DNA of 64,000 nucleotides. It comes from Reticulitermes speratus (lineage: Eukaryota; Arthropoda; Insecta; Blattodea; Rhinotermitidae). The DNA is taken from the NCBI GenBank assembly GCA_021186555.1, contig JAJKFL010000007.1:30146177-30210176 (forward strand), given 5' to 3'. A model generated the notes under the pieces. It was given only the letters and a program-made list of their open reading frames with translations, was not told where the DNA came from and ran no database searches. The translations under genes were made by a program, and so were the position numbers. Positions 44,361 to 54,045 of this stretch are shown here, piece after piece (position 1 is the stretch's first letter; every line of letters begins with the position of its first letter).

Positions 44361-45510
44361 TTAACCCTTTAAAGTGTAGGATAAACCTGAATTATATATA
44401 AAGATTCAGGATCGTACCGCGCAGTAAACACACTCCGTCTCGATTATAAAAACCAGTCAGTTAATGTTGTACAGTGAAATAATAATTGTTTGTTCTGAGA
44501 TCCACACAAAACACATAAATACAGTCCGTACCGCGCAGTAAACACACTCCGTCTCAGTTATACAAACCAGTCAGTTAATGTTGTACAGTGAAATAATCGC
44601 TGTTTGTTCTCAGATCCACACAAAACACATAAATACAGTCCGTACCGCGCAGTAAACACACTCCGTCTCAGTTATACAAACCAGTCAGTTAATGTTGTAC
44701 AGTGAAATAATCGCTGTTTGTTCTCAGATCCACACAAAACACATAAATACAGTCCGTACCGCGCAGTAAACACACTCCGTCTCAGTTATACAAACCAGTC
44801 AGTTAATGTTGTACAGTGAAATAATCGCTGTTTGTTCTCAGATCCACACAAAACACATAAATACAGTCCGTACCGCGCAGTAAACACACTCCGTCTCGAT
44901 TATAAAAACCAGTCAGTTAATGCTGTACAGTGAAATAATCGCTGTTTGTTCTGAGATCCACACAAAACACATAAATACAGTCCGTACCGCGCAGTAAACA
45001 CACTCCGTCTCAGTTATACAAACCAGTCAGTTAATGTTGTACAGTGAAATAATCGCTGTTTGTTCTCAGATCCACACAAAACACATAAATACAGTCCGTA
45101 CCGCGCAGTAAACACACTCCGTCTCAGTTATACAAACCAGTCAGTTAATGCTGTACAGTGAAATAATCGCTGTTTGTTCTGAGATCCACACAAAACACAT
45201 AAATACAGTCCGTACCGCGCAGTAAACACACTCCGTCTCAGTTATACAAACCAGTCAGTTAATGTTGTACAGTGAAATAATCGCTGTTTGTTCTGAGATC
45301 CACACAAAACACATAAATACAGTCCGTACCGCGCAGTAAACACACTCCGTCTCAGTTATACAAACCAGTCAGTTAATGTTGTACAGTGAAATAATAACTG
45401 TTTGTTCTGATATCCACACAAAACACATAAATACACTGTGTGGGCAATTTTTGAATTTTAAATATGATAGTAATGTACTCAAAGAAATGACTGGGAACAA
45501 ACGGGTAATA
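44361..45510 (+). mobile_element. TTAA-MITE expanded by an internal 114-bp array
   Basis: The left end TTAACCCTTTAAAGTG (44361) corresponds to the MITE at 14871. The right end CTGGGAACAAACGGGTAA (45491-45508) corresponds to CTGTAAACGGTTAA there, with the last TTAA damaged. Between them the segment that occurs once in the single MITE is repeated about nine times. No coding capacity. Confidence 0.75.
44405..45440 (+). repeat. 114-bp satellite array (plus orientation)
   Basis: About nine copies of a 114-bp unit beginning CAGTCCGTACCGCGCAGTAA, passing AACCAGTCAGTTAATGTTGT and ending CACAAAACACATAAATA. Variants (TTGTTCTCAG or TTGTTCTGAG, GTTGTAC or GCTGTAC) alternate between neighbours, so homogenisation is incomplete. 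Confidence 0.95.
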
Positions 45511-45515
45511 TCTGA

Positions 45516-45756
45516 AATCAGATATTAATGTAGTAATGCGCTTCGAAATAGGCTTGTTTAGCCCTACAATTTATTGTTCTGCAAAAATTCAAGTTCTCGA
45601 AATAACTGTAGCTTTAACAGCTTCTGAACATAATTTGAATTTGCTTCGGTAGTTGTACTTTGAATTTTGTTAAACACATTCAGCACAGTACGTCATTCCT
45701 TGCTCCTGATGGAGCAGCAACCATGCATAGCAGTTTACCAGAGTGTCGTCCGTCGG
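45516..45756. other. Unassigned DNA
   Basis: No feature recognised. Confidence 0.35.
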
Positions 45757-46078
45757 GCAGGTACATTAGATAAATTCTGAAAGGTTCTGACGATGATATA
45801 TAACATTGACAATCAATTGTCTTCTGGACTTTGTCCATCGTCCTGGAGAAAATATATAAAAATATAAAATCACGACGTTTCGAAAGCTGGTTCTTGTGTC
45901 TTCAGGTGATGGGAGGGGAGACACCTACTGAGATGGGTCCCTTAGACCGAGCTAATCTCAGTCACTGGTGCAGTGACGGAAGAAGAGCCAGCTTCCGAAA
46001 CGTCGTGATTTTATATTTTTATATGTTTTTATCCAGGACGATGGAGAAAGTCCAGAAGGCAATTGGTTCGCAGGTACA
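45757..46078. mobile_element. HH-2 foldback with 9-bp duplication
   Basis: GCAGGTACA at 45757-45765 and 46070-46078. The arms (CTTCTGGACTTTGTCCATCG and inverted GATGGAGAAAGTCCAGAAG) contain the left hammerhead candidate and a right copy whose core is lost (CAGTGAC before GGAAG; cleavage half CCGAAACGTCGTGAT intact). The loop includes GAGATGGGTCCCTTAGACCG, shared with 51915-51975. Confidence 0.82.
45869..45910 (-). ncRNA. Hammerhead ribozyme candidate, GTC triplet
   Basis: On minus: ATCAC, CTGAAGA, then a damaged stem II, GAAA, CGTC, GTGAT. Stem I ATCAC/GTGAT is a perfect 5-bp helix set exactly on each side of core and triplet. ACGT is a self-complementary stem III with no loop, which would need two molecules. 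Stem II (ACAAG..CTTTC) has decayed relative to 51869. Predicted cleavage is between 45874 and 45873. Confidence 0.68.
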
Positions 46079-46257
46079 GCAGTCTCGTGAAAACTTTCAC
46101 TTTGATGTTGAATTGTATTTAACTTCTTATTTCTTCATTTATTTTGTTGTGTTAAAGTTGGTAATGTTACTTCGTGCAGAAGTTACAGTTGGCAGACATT
46201 GTCCGTAAGACGACAGACTGCCTTCTGAAGACTGAACGGTCAGTAGTTTAACGTTTG

Positions 46258-46385
46258 AAATTTGATAGTGGTAGCAGAAATTGCGAGATTTTCTAGATGT
46301 TACGCATTGTCGTTGGGTAAATAATTCCGACGTTTCGAATGATTTTAGTGTCTTTTTCTTCAATGTCAAGAGGCGGGTTTTTAGC
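46258..46385 (-). mobile_element. FB-1 foldback, left half, decayed
   Basis: GCGAGATTTTCTAGATGTTA, TTCCGACGTTTCGAATG and TCTTCAATGTCAAGAGG follow one FB-1 arm. On minus the core reads ATTGAAGA and the cleavage half is GAAACGTCGGAA. Confidence 0.5.
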
Positions 46386-46540
46386 CGATTAAGAAATTCG
46401 CTCCTATAATGAAACCCTATATGTTATGACTATTGAAGGTGTTTATTACACACCGCTTCCTGACTGCCTGTTACGTTACAGTGATATAGGCTAATGCTAT
46501 TTCACTGATGAAGATCTTAGGATATATATTATATATATAT

Positions 46541-46825
46541 GTGGGTCGGAATAGCTCAGTCGGTATAGCGACTCGCTACAGGCTGGACGGTCCGGAGATC
46601 GAATCCCGGTGGGGGCGAGATTTTCCGCACCCGTTCAGACCGACCCTGGGGCCCATCCAGCCTCCTACACAATGGGTACCGGGTCTTTCCCGGGGGTAAA
46701 GCGGCCGGGGAGTGGAGTTGACCACCCACCCCATCTAGTGCCAGGGTTAAAGAAAGAGTAGAGCTATACCTCTACTCCCCCTCTGGGCCTTCATAGCCTG
46801 TTCCAGGCAGAACTTTACCTATATA
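46541..46825 (+). mobile_element. SINE-D (tRNA-derived)
   Basis: GGTCGGAATAGCTCAGTCGG (A box), GGAGATCGAATCCCGGTG (B box), ACCCGTTCAGACCGACCCTG, and end GCCTGTTCCAGGCAGAACTT, TTACCT. Near full length. It is followed by (TA)n at 46821-46844. Confidence 0.92.
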
Positions 46826-46845
46826 TATATATATATATATATATT

Positions 46846-47100
46846 CCAATGGCGCAACAGCCCCTACTGGGCCAGGACCTCCTCCTTATCGAGGCTTCAC
46901 TATCACACTCAGACACACCACACTCGTTAGGACTCCTGGATGAGTGATCAGCTCGTCGCACAGACCTCTACCTGACAACACACAACACAACACAAACATC
47001 CATGCCCACGGTGGGATTCGAACCCACAATCCCAGTAAGCGAGCGGCCGTAGATCCACGCCTTAGACCGCACGGCCACTGTGATTGGTGGATATATATAT
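46846..47100 (-). mobile_element. SINE-A inserted at a TA repeat
   Basis: On minus: CACCAATCACAGTGGCCGTG, TGGGTTCGAATCCCACC (B box), then the family body. (TA)n lies on both sides (46821-46844 and 47091-47101) and is probably the duplicated target. Confidence 0.88.
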
Positions 47101-47104
47101 GTAC

Positions 47105-47282
47105 ATGACGGAAACCTCCATGTTAAACGTATGTTTGTCCCTGACCACGAAATTATGATGTGTAGATGGAGAAGACGTATGTCTCCACTCATTCTTAACC
47201 TCGGCACTAGCGAAAGGTGAGTGGTCAGCTTCACGCCCCGGTCGCTTTACCTCCCCCTCCGGTAAAATCCCGATACCCATTG
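47105..47282 (-). mobile_element. SINE-D 3' part
   Basis: On minus: CCAATGGGTATCGGGATTTT, GAGGTAAAGCGACCGGGGCG, TGAAGCTGACCACTCACCTT, GAATGAGTGGAGACATACG. The tRNA-like head is missing. With the two SINEs before it, this forms a cluster of three insertions in 740 bp. Confidence 0.75.
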
Positions 47283-48370
47283 GAAACTTTCAAGTAAATG
47301 AATAAGGAATAGATATTGGTAATGTGTGCTATGGTGTTGTAGGGCTTACTACTAATTACAGGCTGTGTCGTAATCACAGCAACCTATCACTTTATCGTAT
47401 CCTGTGCCACATAAATCCACTCCACTTCCCCCCACCCTACATGTCTGAGATCCACATCAGTTTTTCCCTAACACGCATACTGATGTTTGTCTACCGTCTT
47501 TTCCCTTAAAGAGATACACCTAAAATTTTGAAAGCATTTGGCCTTTATCCGTGCATACTACATTCCTCGCCTACTAATCCTTCTTTATAATAATTGACAT
47601 GAATTAAGATACTGTTTAAATACCTCCATTGAATTGTCTAGGAAAAAGTAAAATATACTGTCACAGAAATAAGAAAAACGTATTGAGTTATATTGAGTTA
47701 TATTGAGTTATATTGGTTTATATTGAGTTTTAAAGCAGTCAGATATTATATGGTTTAAAGTAGCCGAAGTTCACCATACCAAATTTCATAAAAATCTGTG
47801 AAGTGTTCCGGAAGATGAGAAATGTCTACGAAAATTATTACCTTCCTATTATGCGTTCTGTTTGCACGGAACTATTACAACAACCCGTACGAAGAATATA
47901 TGCATGTTATATAAATGCGTTACGGTCTTACGGAGTTCAATTCAAATAGCAGTGGTGTAGTGCACCCTGTTGCGCTTGCTCGCCATGTTTAACAAACTAG
48001 GCCTCTTGTCGTTTGTACTGCGTAAGGGCGCCTGGAGCTCAGTTCAGACTGCTAGTTTCGGCAGTGTAATTATTTGTAGGAGCTGTGATTATGTGTAGAG
48101 ATTTCTAAGCCGAGAGTAAACACAATATAATCCGCAATATGAGCACAAACGCCAGGGTCTCAAGTTCGAATCTTTCAAAACAACGCCGTGCGGCTCACAG
48201 AGCGTGTACTGGGGTTAATACAGGGTGTTCAAAAGTTGTTACGGGGAGTTTAATAGCGGTCACTCTTTGGGAATATCCAAGTAGCACTGGTGGAGCTTCA
48301 TCCTGTGGACCGAAAAGAGCAAGTGTAAGAGTTGTTGAAGATGGAATTATTCTGGGTTGTTATGACGTGC
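47283..48370. other. Unassigned DNA with an 11-bp repeat
   Basis: TTATATTGAGT is repeated about five times at 47680-47730. TACAGGGTGTTCAAAAGTTG at 48219 resembles a mariner-type end without a partner. No gene seen. Confidence 0.45.
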
Positions 48371-48373
48371 TGG

Positions 48374-48420
48374 GTTGTTACTTACATTTCGAAACGCAAT
48401 GCCTCCTTCTTCAGGATCAT
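48374..48420 (-). ncRNA. Possible hammerhead-like remnant
   Basis: On minus: GATC, CTGAAGA, A, GGAGGC, loop, GCGTTTC, GAAA, TGTAAG. Core and GAAA are present and stem II could pair through wobbles, but stem I does not pair and the triplet is displaced. Weak. Confidence 0.25.
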
Positions 48421-48562
48421 CTTCAGCAAGACCGCTGTACGAAACTCAAGTTTCTTTTCATAAATGTTTCACTTTATCTGATGATTAAAGCAGCGACAGC
48501 GTGAGAAATATTTATGATTTTAGTAGAAATGAGAAAAGGCAAAGTGTCGCGTGTATGTTTCA

Positions 48563-49290
48563 CCTCACGAACACACCACTGTCACCTCACGAACACACCA
48601 CTGTCACCTTAAGAACACGCCACTGTCACTTTACGAACACACCGCTGTCACCTCACGAACACACCACTGTCACCTTACGAACACACCACTCTCACATCAC
48701 GAACACACCACTGTCACCTCACTAACACACCACTCACCTCACTAACACACCACTGTCACCTCACTAACACACAACTGTCACCTCACGAACACACCACCTA
48801 TCACCTTACAAAAACAACAGTCACCTCACGTACACACCACTGTCACCTCACGAACACACCACTCACCTCACGAACACACCAATGTCACCTCACGAACACA
48901 CCACTGTCACCTTACGAACACACCACTGTCACCTCACGTACACACCACTGTCACCTCACGAACACACCACTGTCACCTCACTAACACACCATGTCACCTC
49001 ACAACACACCACTGTCACCTTTACGAACACACCACTGTCACCTCACGACACACCACTGTCCACCTCAGAACACACCACTGTCACCTCACTAACACACCAC
49101 TGTCACCTCATAACACACCACTGTCACCTCACTAACACACCACTGTCACTTACGAACACACCACTGCCACCTCAGAACACACACTGCACCTCACTAACAC
49201 ACCACTGTCACCTCACGAACACACCACTGTCATCTCACTAACACACCACTGTCACCTTCACGAACACACCACTGTCACCTCACTAACACA
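48563..49290 (+). repeat. 22-bp satellite array
   Basis: About 33 copies of a 22-bp unit GTCACCTCACGAACACACCA plus CT, with frequent single-base losses and CTAACACA or TTACGAACA variants. The many His/Thr-rich open frames here are artefacts. Indels are far more common than in neighbouring arrays, which may be real decay or sequencing error. Confidence 0.93.
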
Positions 49291-49419
49291 ACCGCCAGGT
49301 CACATAAAAAACTGTTACGTTCCTAACACACAGTTTATTGTCATCTCAGAACACACCACGCGATCACTTACACCTGTCACACATAAACTGATGGTTTAAT
49401 AAAAAAGTGTGTTACTGCG

Positions 49420-50225
49420 ACACGGTGTTTATGTGTTTTGTGTGGATCTCAGAACAAACAGCGATTATTTCACTGTACACATTAACTGACTTGGTTTGTA
49501 TAACTGAGACGGAGTGTGTTTACTGCGCGGTACGGACTGTATTTATGTGTTTTGTATGGATCTCAGAACAAACAGCGATTATTTCACTGTACAGCATTAA
49601 CTGACTGGTTTGTATAACTGAGACGGAGTGTGTTTACTGCGCGGTACGGACTGTATTTATGTGTTTTGTATGGATCTCAGAACAAACAGCGATTATTTCA
49701 CTGTACAGCATTAACTGACTGGTTTGTATAACTGAGACGGAGTGTGTTTACTGCGCGGTACGGACTGTATTTATGTGTTTTGTGTGGATCTCAGAACAAA
49801 CAGCGATTATTTCACTGTACAACATTAACTAACTGGTTTGTATAACTGAGACGGAGTGTGTTTACTGCGCGGTACGGACTGTATTTATGTGTTTTGTGTG
49901 GATCTCAGAACAAACAGCGATTATTTCACTGTACAACATTAACTAACTGGTTTGTATAACTGAGAGGAGTGTGTTTACTGCGCGGTACGGACTGTATTTA
50001 TGTGTTTTGTGTGGATCTCAGAACAAACAGCGATTATTTCACTGTACAACATTAACTGATTGGTTTGTATAACTGAGACGGAGTGTGTTTACTGCGCGGT
50101 ACGGACTGTATTTATGTGTTTTGTGTGGATCTCAGAACAAACAGCGATTATTTCACTGTACAACATTAACTGACTGGTTTGTATAACTGAGACGGAGTGT
50201 GTTTACTGCGCGGTACGGACTGAAT
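49420..50225 (-). repeat. 114-bp satellite array (minus orientation)
   Basis: About seven copies of the reverse complement of the 44405-45440 unit, running ATGTGTTTTGTGTGGATCTC to GCGCGGTACGGACTGTATTT. Outside the array, GAATATTTATATATAATT and CTTTACACTTTTAAA (to about 50265) match, inverted, the left flank of the MITE at 44361. This is therefore a second expanded MITE, in opposite orientation. Confidence 0.95.
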
Positions 50226-50269
50226 ATTTATATATAATTGACTTTCATTTTCGACTTTACACTTTTAAA

Positions 50270-50811
50270 CATCGTCACTCTTCCAGTATACTTTATTTAA
50301 AAAACCTCGCAGAAAATACGAAAGCTCTCTCTACTAATTTTGATGAAACAAGGATCTTAGTTGAAATGCATTTAAGTAGACCTAATTTTAATGGGCTAAA
50401 CTTCGGACTAAAGGGAGTTTTGCTAAACAGATCTACTTGTTATCCCTCGGAACACTAATTGAAGTACAAGGTGCATGCACTACCTTACTGAAATTTAAAC
50501 CGACAGGCGTAGTTAAGTGAGGATTTCTGTTGTGACGCTGCAGATTACACCAGCCAGCCACTTCAATTGCCCGTTAATCCCCGTGATATGAGCACACTGC
50601 AAGAATGGATCAACTCTTACAGTTGGTGCTGTGTTAAATGGTCTTCTGTTTGTCTATGTGGTCTGTGTGTGAGTGTGTATATTTATATAGGAGTGCGTGT
50701 GTGTGTGTGCATGCGTGAGTGAGTGTGTGTGTTATGTATGTGTGAGCGTTGAGTGTGTGAGTGTGCACGGTGAGTGGCACGTGTAGTGAATGTGTTTTTA
50801 TTTCCTTCTCT
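50270..50811. other. Unassigned DNA with a GT-rich microsatellite
   Basis: (GT)n interrupted by GTGAGTGTG and GCATGCGTGAG units at 50665-50770. Otherwise nothing recognised. Confidence 0.5.
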
Positions 50812-51247
50812 TATTACACACACAGTCGCCCTCGGTAGACTAGTGGTTAGCGTGCTAGCCACTGGACCCAAGGTTCGCGGATTCGATCCCGACCGAGGGC
50901 GATGGATTTTTAAGGGTGATAAAAAATCCGGAGCACAACTTCCTTCGGAGGGGAAGTAAAGCCGTCGGTCCCATGTCGTAGATTTACGCCATGTAAAAGA
51001 ACCTTACGGCATGAATAGAACCAGTAATGTCCGTAAGCAAATTTCAAGCGGCCATTTCTCACCCAAGTCTCCTGACTGCCTGCCAGATGGCTCTGGCAGT
51101 CACATCAGGATTGAGCAAAAACTTGTGCGGTCAGTGAGCCGGTCACTCACTACAGAATGCACACTTACCGACCAGGAAACCTTCGGGAGGCTCTGGCCCA
51201 CCTCGGGCTGTAACGCCATGGAAGAAGAAGAACTATTACACACACAG
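50812..51247 (+). mobile_element. SINE-B with exact 14-bp duplication
   Basis: TATTACACACACAG at 50812-50825 and 51234-51247. The head is TAGACTAGTGGTTAGCGTGC with GCGGATTCGATCCCGACC (B box); the body matches the copy at 2580. The end differs: here CACCTCGGGCTGTAACGCCA and a (GAA)n tail, against (GATA)n in the first copy. Confidence 0.95.
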
Positions 51248-51810
51248 CCTAATTGACGGAGTTACTTTGAACACTATGTCTCGTTTTCAAACTACAAATA
51301 CCGTGGGCCTTGAGGAGGGAATTAAATAAGCTTATTTCGTTATACAATTTGAAGATAGATGTGCAGAATATATTCAATTTTGTAAGTGATAAATCGTCAG
51401 TAAGAAATATTTCCTTTCACAGTAAATAAATCATGAACACAGGAACACGATATGTGACGTTCATACCGTAACGCGCTCTAATGGCACGTCTCTGTGCACG
51501 TTGCTTGGAGTTATGGTGGCTCGCACTAAGGCCTCCAGATGCCAGGATCAATGAGTTTAATTAAAAGTGACCCTATGTGGCTCCAGTGACGACACGTGAC
51601 TTGACAGGTGGAAGTCGCTTCATTCCTTGTCTCACCTGCTGACGTCACCAAAAAACAAATCAACTTCCGCAACATAATCTCGTAATTTGTACTGTTAACT
51701 GAATGTTGTTAGGGCGACTAAATAGGGATGGGGGGGGGGGGGCATTAGCACGTTTGTAGGCGACCATAAATATATACAATATACTTTAGAGGACAGAGTT
51801 ACAGCAGTAG
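51248..51810. other. Unassigned DNA with a poly-G run
   Basis: G run at about 51728-51742. No gene seen. Confidence 0.4.
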
Positions 51811-51814
51811 TTGA

Positions 51815-52025
51815 GAATTGTCTTCTGGACTTTGTCCATCGTCAGGATAAAATATATAAAAATATAAAATTACGACGTTTCGGAAGCTGGTTCTTCTTCC
51901 GTCTTCAGGTGATGGAGGGGATACACCTACTGAGATGGGTCCCTTAGACTGAGCTAATCTCATCACTGGACAACAGTCCAGAAGACAATTGGTACTCAAT
52001 GTTACCATCGTCAGAACCTTTTGGA
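51815..52025. mobile_element. HH-2 foldback element
   Basis: Left arm GAATTGTCTTCTGGACTTTG; right arm CAGTCCAGAAGACAATTGGT ending CATCGTCAGAACC. The right arm has lost its ribozyme half. The inner loop GAGATGGGTCCCTTAGACTG is shared with 45757-46078. Confidence 0.8.
51869..51913 (-). ncRNA. Hammerhead ribozyme candidate, GTC triplet
   Basis: On minus: ATCAC, CTGAAGA, C, GGAAG, loop AAGAACCAG, CTTCC, GAAA, CGTC, GTAAT. Stem II is a perfect 5-bp helix and the core is intact. Stem I has one C-A mismatch in five. Compared with 45869-45910, stem II is the intact one here and stem I there, so the shared ancestor had both. Predicted cleavage is between 51874 and 51873. Confidence 0.75.
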
Positions 52026-52044
52026 ATTTAGCAGAAGTAGTGTT

Positions 52045-52265
52045 AATACAGAAAAGCAGGCAGAGAAGAAGAAACATTACAATAGGAAGAAAAAGGAGAA
52101 ACGTGATAGGAAAGAAGGTATGTTAAGATAGGAAGACAGAAGAGAAGAAAAGCAGAATGGAATTGAAAAAATAAGGAAGAAGGAGAAAATAACAGAAAAA
52201 AAAAAAAAATAAAATAAAAACCATGACAACGGGAAAAGCAGAAGGAGAGACAGAAGTATAAGGAT
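52045..52265 (+). repeat. Purine-rich tract
   Basis: A/G-rich (GAAGAAAGGAGAAA-like) without fixed period, including a run of A at 52195-52209. Confidence 0.7.
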
Positions 52266-52470
52266 AAGGCAAAGGATGAGGAATACCGGATGTGCAGTCG
52301 AGATGGCAGCTCTGTCGCTTCTTAATTGGGATGTTCGCTTTGTGGTTTATACGTCACTGCTAGGAATTTAATGTAGCAGCAAGTTAGCTGTAACAGGTTG
52401 TGATCAAGGCTACACCTGGTGCTGCAGTGTGATGTTAGCGGCTCTGCTCGCTGCACCACCGTCCCAGACA

Positions 52471-52748
52471 AACGTAACAATTTTTTTTCCATGCCTCGAC
52501 AGCCCCTATGGGGGCCTAGGCCTCCTCATTATCGAGGCTTCACGATCACACTCAGACACACCACACTCGGTAGCACTCCTCTGGACGAGTGATCAGCTCG
52601 TCGCAGAGACCTCTACCTGACAACACACAACACTCACAACAGACAGACATCCATGCCCCCGGTGGGATTCAAACCCACAATCACAGTAAGCGAGCGGCCG
52701 CAGACCCACGCCTTAGACACGCGGCCACTGGGATCGGCAACGTAGCAA
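52471..52748 (-). mobile_element. SINE-A with 10-bp duplication
   Basis: AACGTAACAA at 52471-52480 and AACGTAGCAA at 52739-52748. On minus the head reads GCCGATCCCAGTGGCCGCGT, the B box is TGGGTTTGAATCCC, and the tail is the T run at 52481-52488. Confidence 0.9.
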
Positions 52749-53490
52749 TAGTACCTGAAATTAGGTTACGACTGCTTCCTTTCAGATCCTTTACAATTCA
52801 TTGTTCTTTAATAAAATATGGTTTGGAGGTGTACAGTCTGAGCCATTGAAAACATTGTTAATTAAATCGTAAATAAATCAATATAATTAAATAAACATAA
52901 GAACTAGAATACGAAAAATGAGAAATATGAGAGGAAAACAAAAAAAAAAGAGAATGGAACAAGAGATGAAGTGTTAAATAGTTAATCCAGTAGAACATAA
53001 CTGTGCAGCAGGTAGGCGAAGCTGTGATAGCAACGTTAGAATGGCACACCGGAGAATGGAACGGGATGGGGCAGAGATAGCGTGAGAGCTGGTTATACGG
53101 AACGTGGCTGCAGTGGACTGTGGACAATATGTGGCACAAGGTACACGTACACGTTCTGACCTTTGACACGACTCTTACTGCAGATACAGCTTGGCAACTA
53201 CTGACTGCACAGTACAGCCACTGTGTTCGTACTTTCATTGTGTGTTCGTCTGATTCGTCAGGCAACATGAGTAATGTGGTTGTGAACGAACAATTCCGCA
53301 GTTTCTTAGTCTCGACGATAGGTGTAGCTTCAAGTTCCGGACGTTTTATAGCCGGCGCACATTGGATAGTAGCTTCGGCGCTTCCCAGAACTAGTGTGAA
53401 TAAGGCGAAGGGCAATGTCTGTAGCTCTTCCTGGGAGTCTAACCACTGTCTTTCATCTCGTAGCCAGTAGCCGTAATGAATACATAAACG
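52749..53490. other. Unassigned DNA
   Basis: Frames 52858-53415 (minus) and 53120-53470 (plus) have no recognisable domain, and I do not call them genes. Confidence 0.4.
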
Positions 53491-53493
53491 TTA

Positions 53494-54045
53494 TACAGCG
53501 TGTTTCATAAGTCTATCCGGATTTAGAGGCTTGGCCGTGCAGTAGCAAACCCACATATAAGAGATAAAAGCATGCCAACGAATAGAGGAAATGTAAAAGT
53601 TTTTTCGTGACAGATGCGATGGCATAGTTACCCGTTTCTCCGCTAGGAGGCAGGGGTTTGTGCAAACATGGCGTTTTCAGGTGAACGGAAAGCTTTTTGT
53701 GTCCTGCAATTTGCTAAAACCCAGTCAATTGTAACAGTGCAACGTGGTTTTCGAACCAAGTGTCTACAGAACACCAACGGACAAAACAGTAAGAGACTGG
53801 TATAGAAAATTCGAGGAAACTGGCTGTTTGTGTGTCGCAAAACGAACAGGTAGGCCGGGACCATCGCCTGGGACTGTGGACCCGTACGAGAATCGTTTCA
53901 CCAAGGGGGGACATATTGAACATTTTAAGTAGGTTCAAAACTTGGATATGTACTCTTTTCACTGACATGCTCTCATCCCCCGTGTGTGATTTGGCTCCTG
54001 AGCTACAGATCTCCGAAATCCCGGAGGGATATGAAACACCCTGTA
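53494..54045 (+). mobile_element. Tc1/mariner-type element, internally deleted
   Basis: TA at 53494-53495 and 54044-54045 flanks a 548-bp element with 14-bp inverted ends: CAGCGTGTTTCATA at the left and TATGAAACACCCTG at the right (one mismatch). TA duplication is the hallmark of the superfamily. Inside is a transposase N-terminal remnant. The catalytic part is missing, so the element cannot move by itself. Confidence 0.9.
53669..53932 (+). pseudogene. Transposase N-terminal remnant, frameshifted
   Basis: The first frame gives MAFSGERKAFCVLQFAKTQ and QRGFRTK. After a one-base shift near 53755 the second frame gives PTDKTVRDWYRKFEETG, then VAKRTGRPGPSPGTVD. This is the helix-turn-helix DNA-binding part typical of insect Tc1/mariner-like and related transposases (pattern FR..Y/F..PTDKTIRRW..KF..TG, then GRP). 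The DDE catalytic region is absent. It lies fully inside the element bounded by the inverted ends. Confidence 0.8.

Noticed and set aside
46541..46640. A functional tRNA gene
   Set aside because: The A- and B-box regions are present but no cloverleaf closes. The sequence continues into a SINE body repeated elsewhere.
52858..53415. 185-codon minus-strand frame as a host gene
   Set aside because: Its C-terminal part is a low-complexity Phe/Ser/Tyr stretch from A-rich DNA, and the rest shows no recognisable motif.
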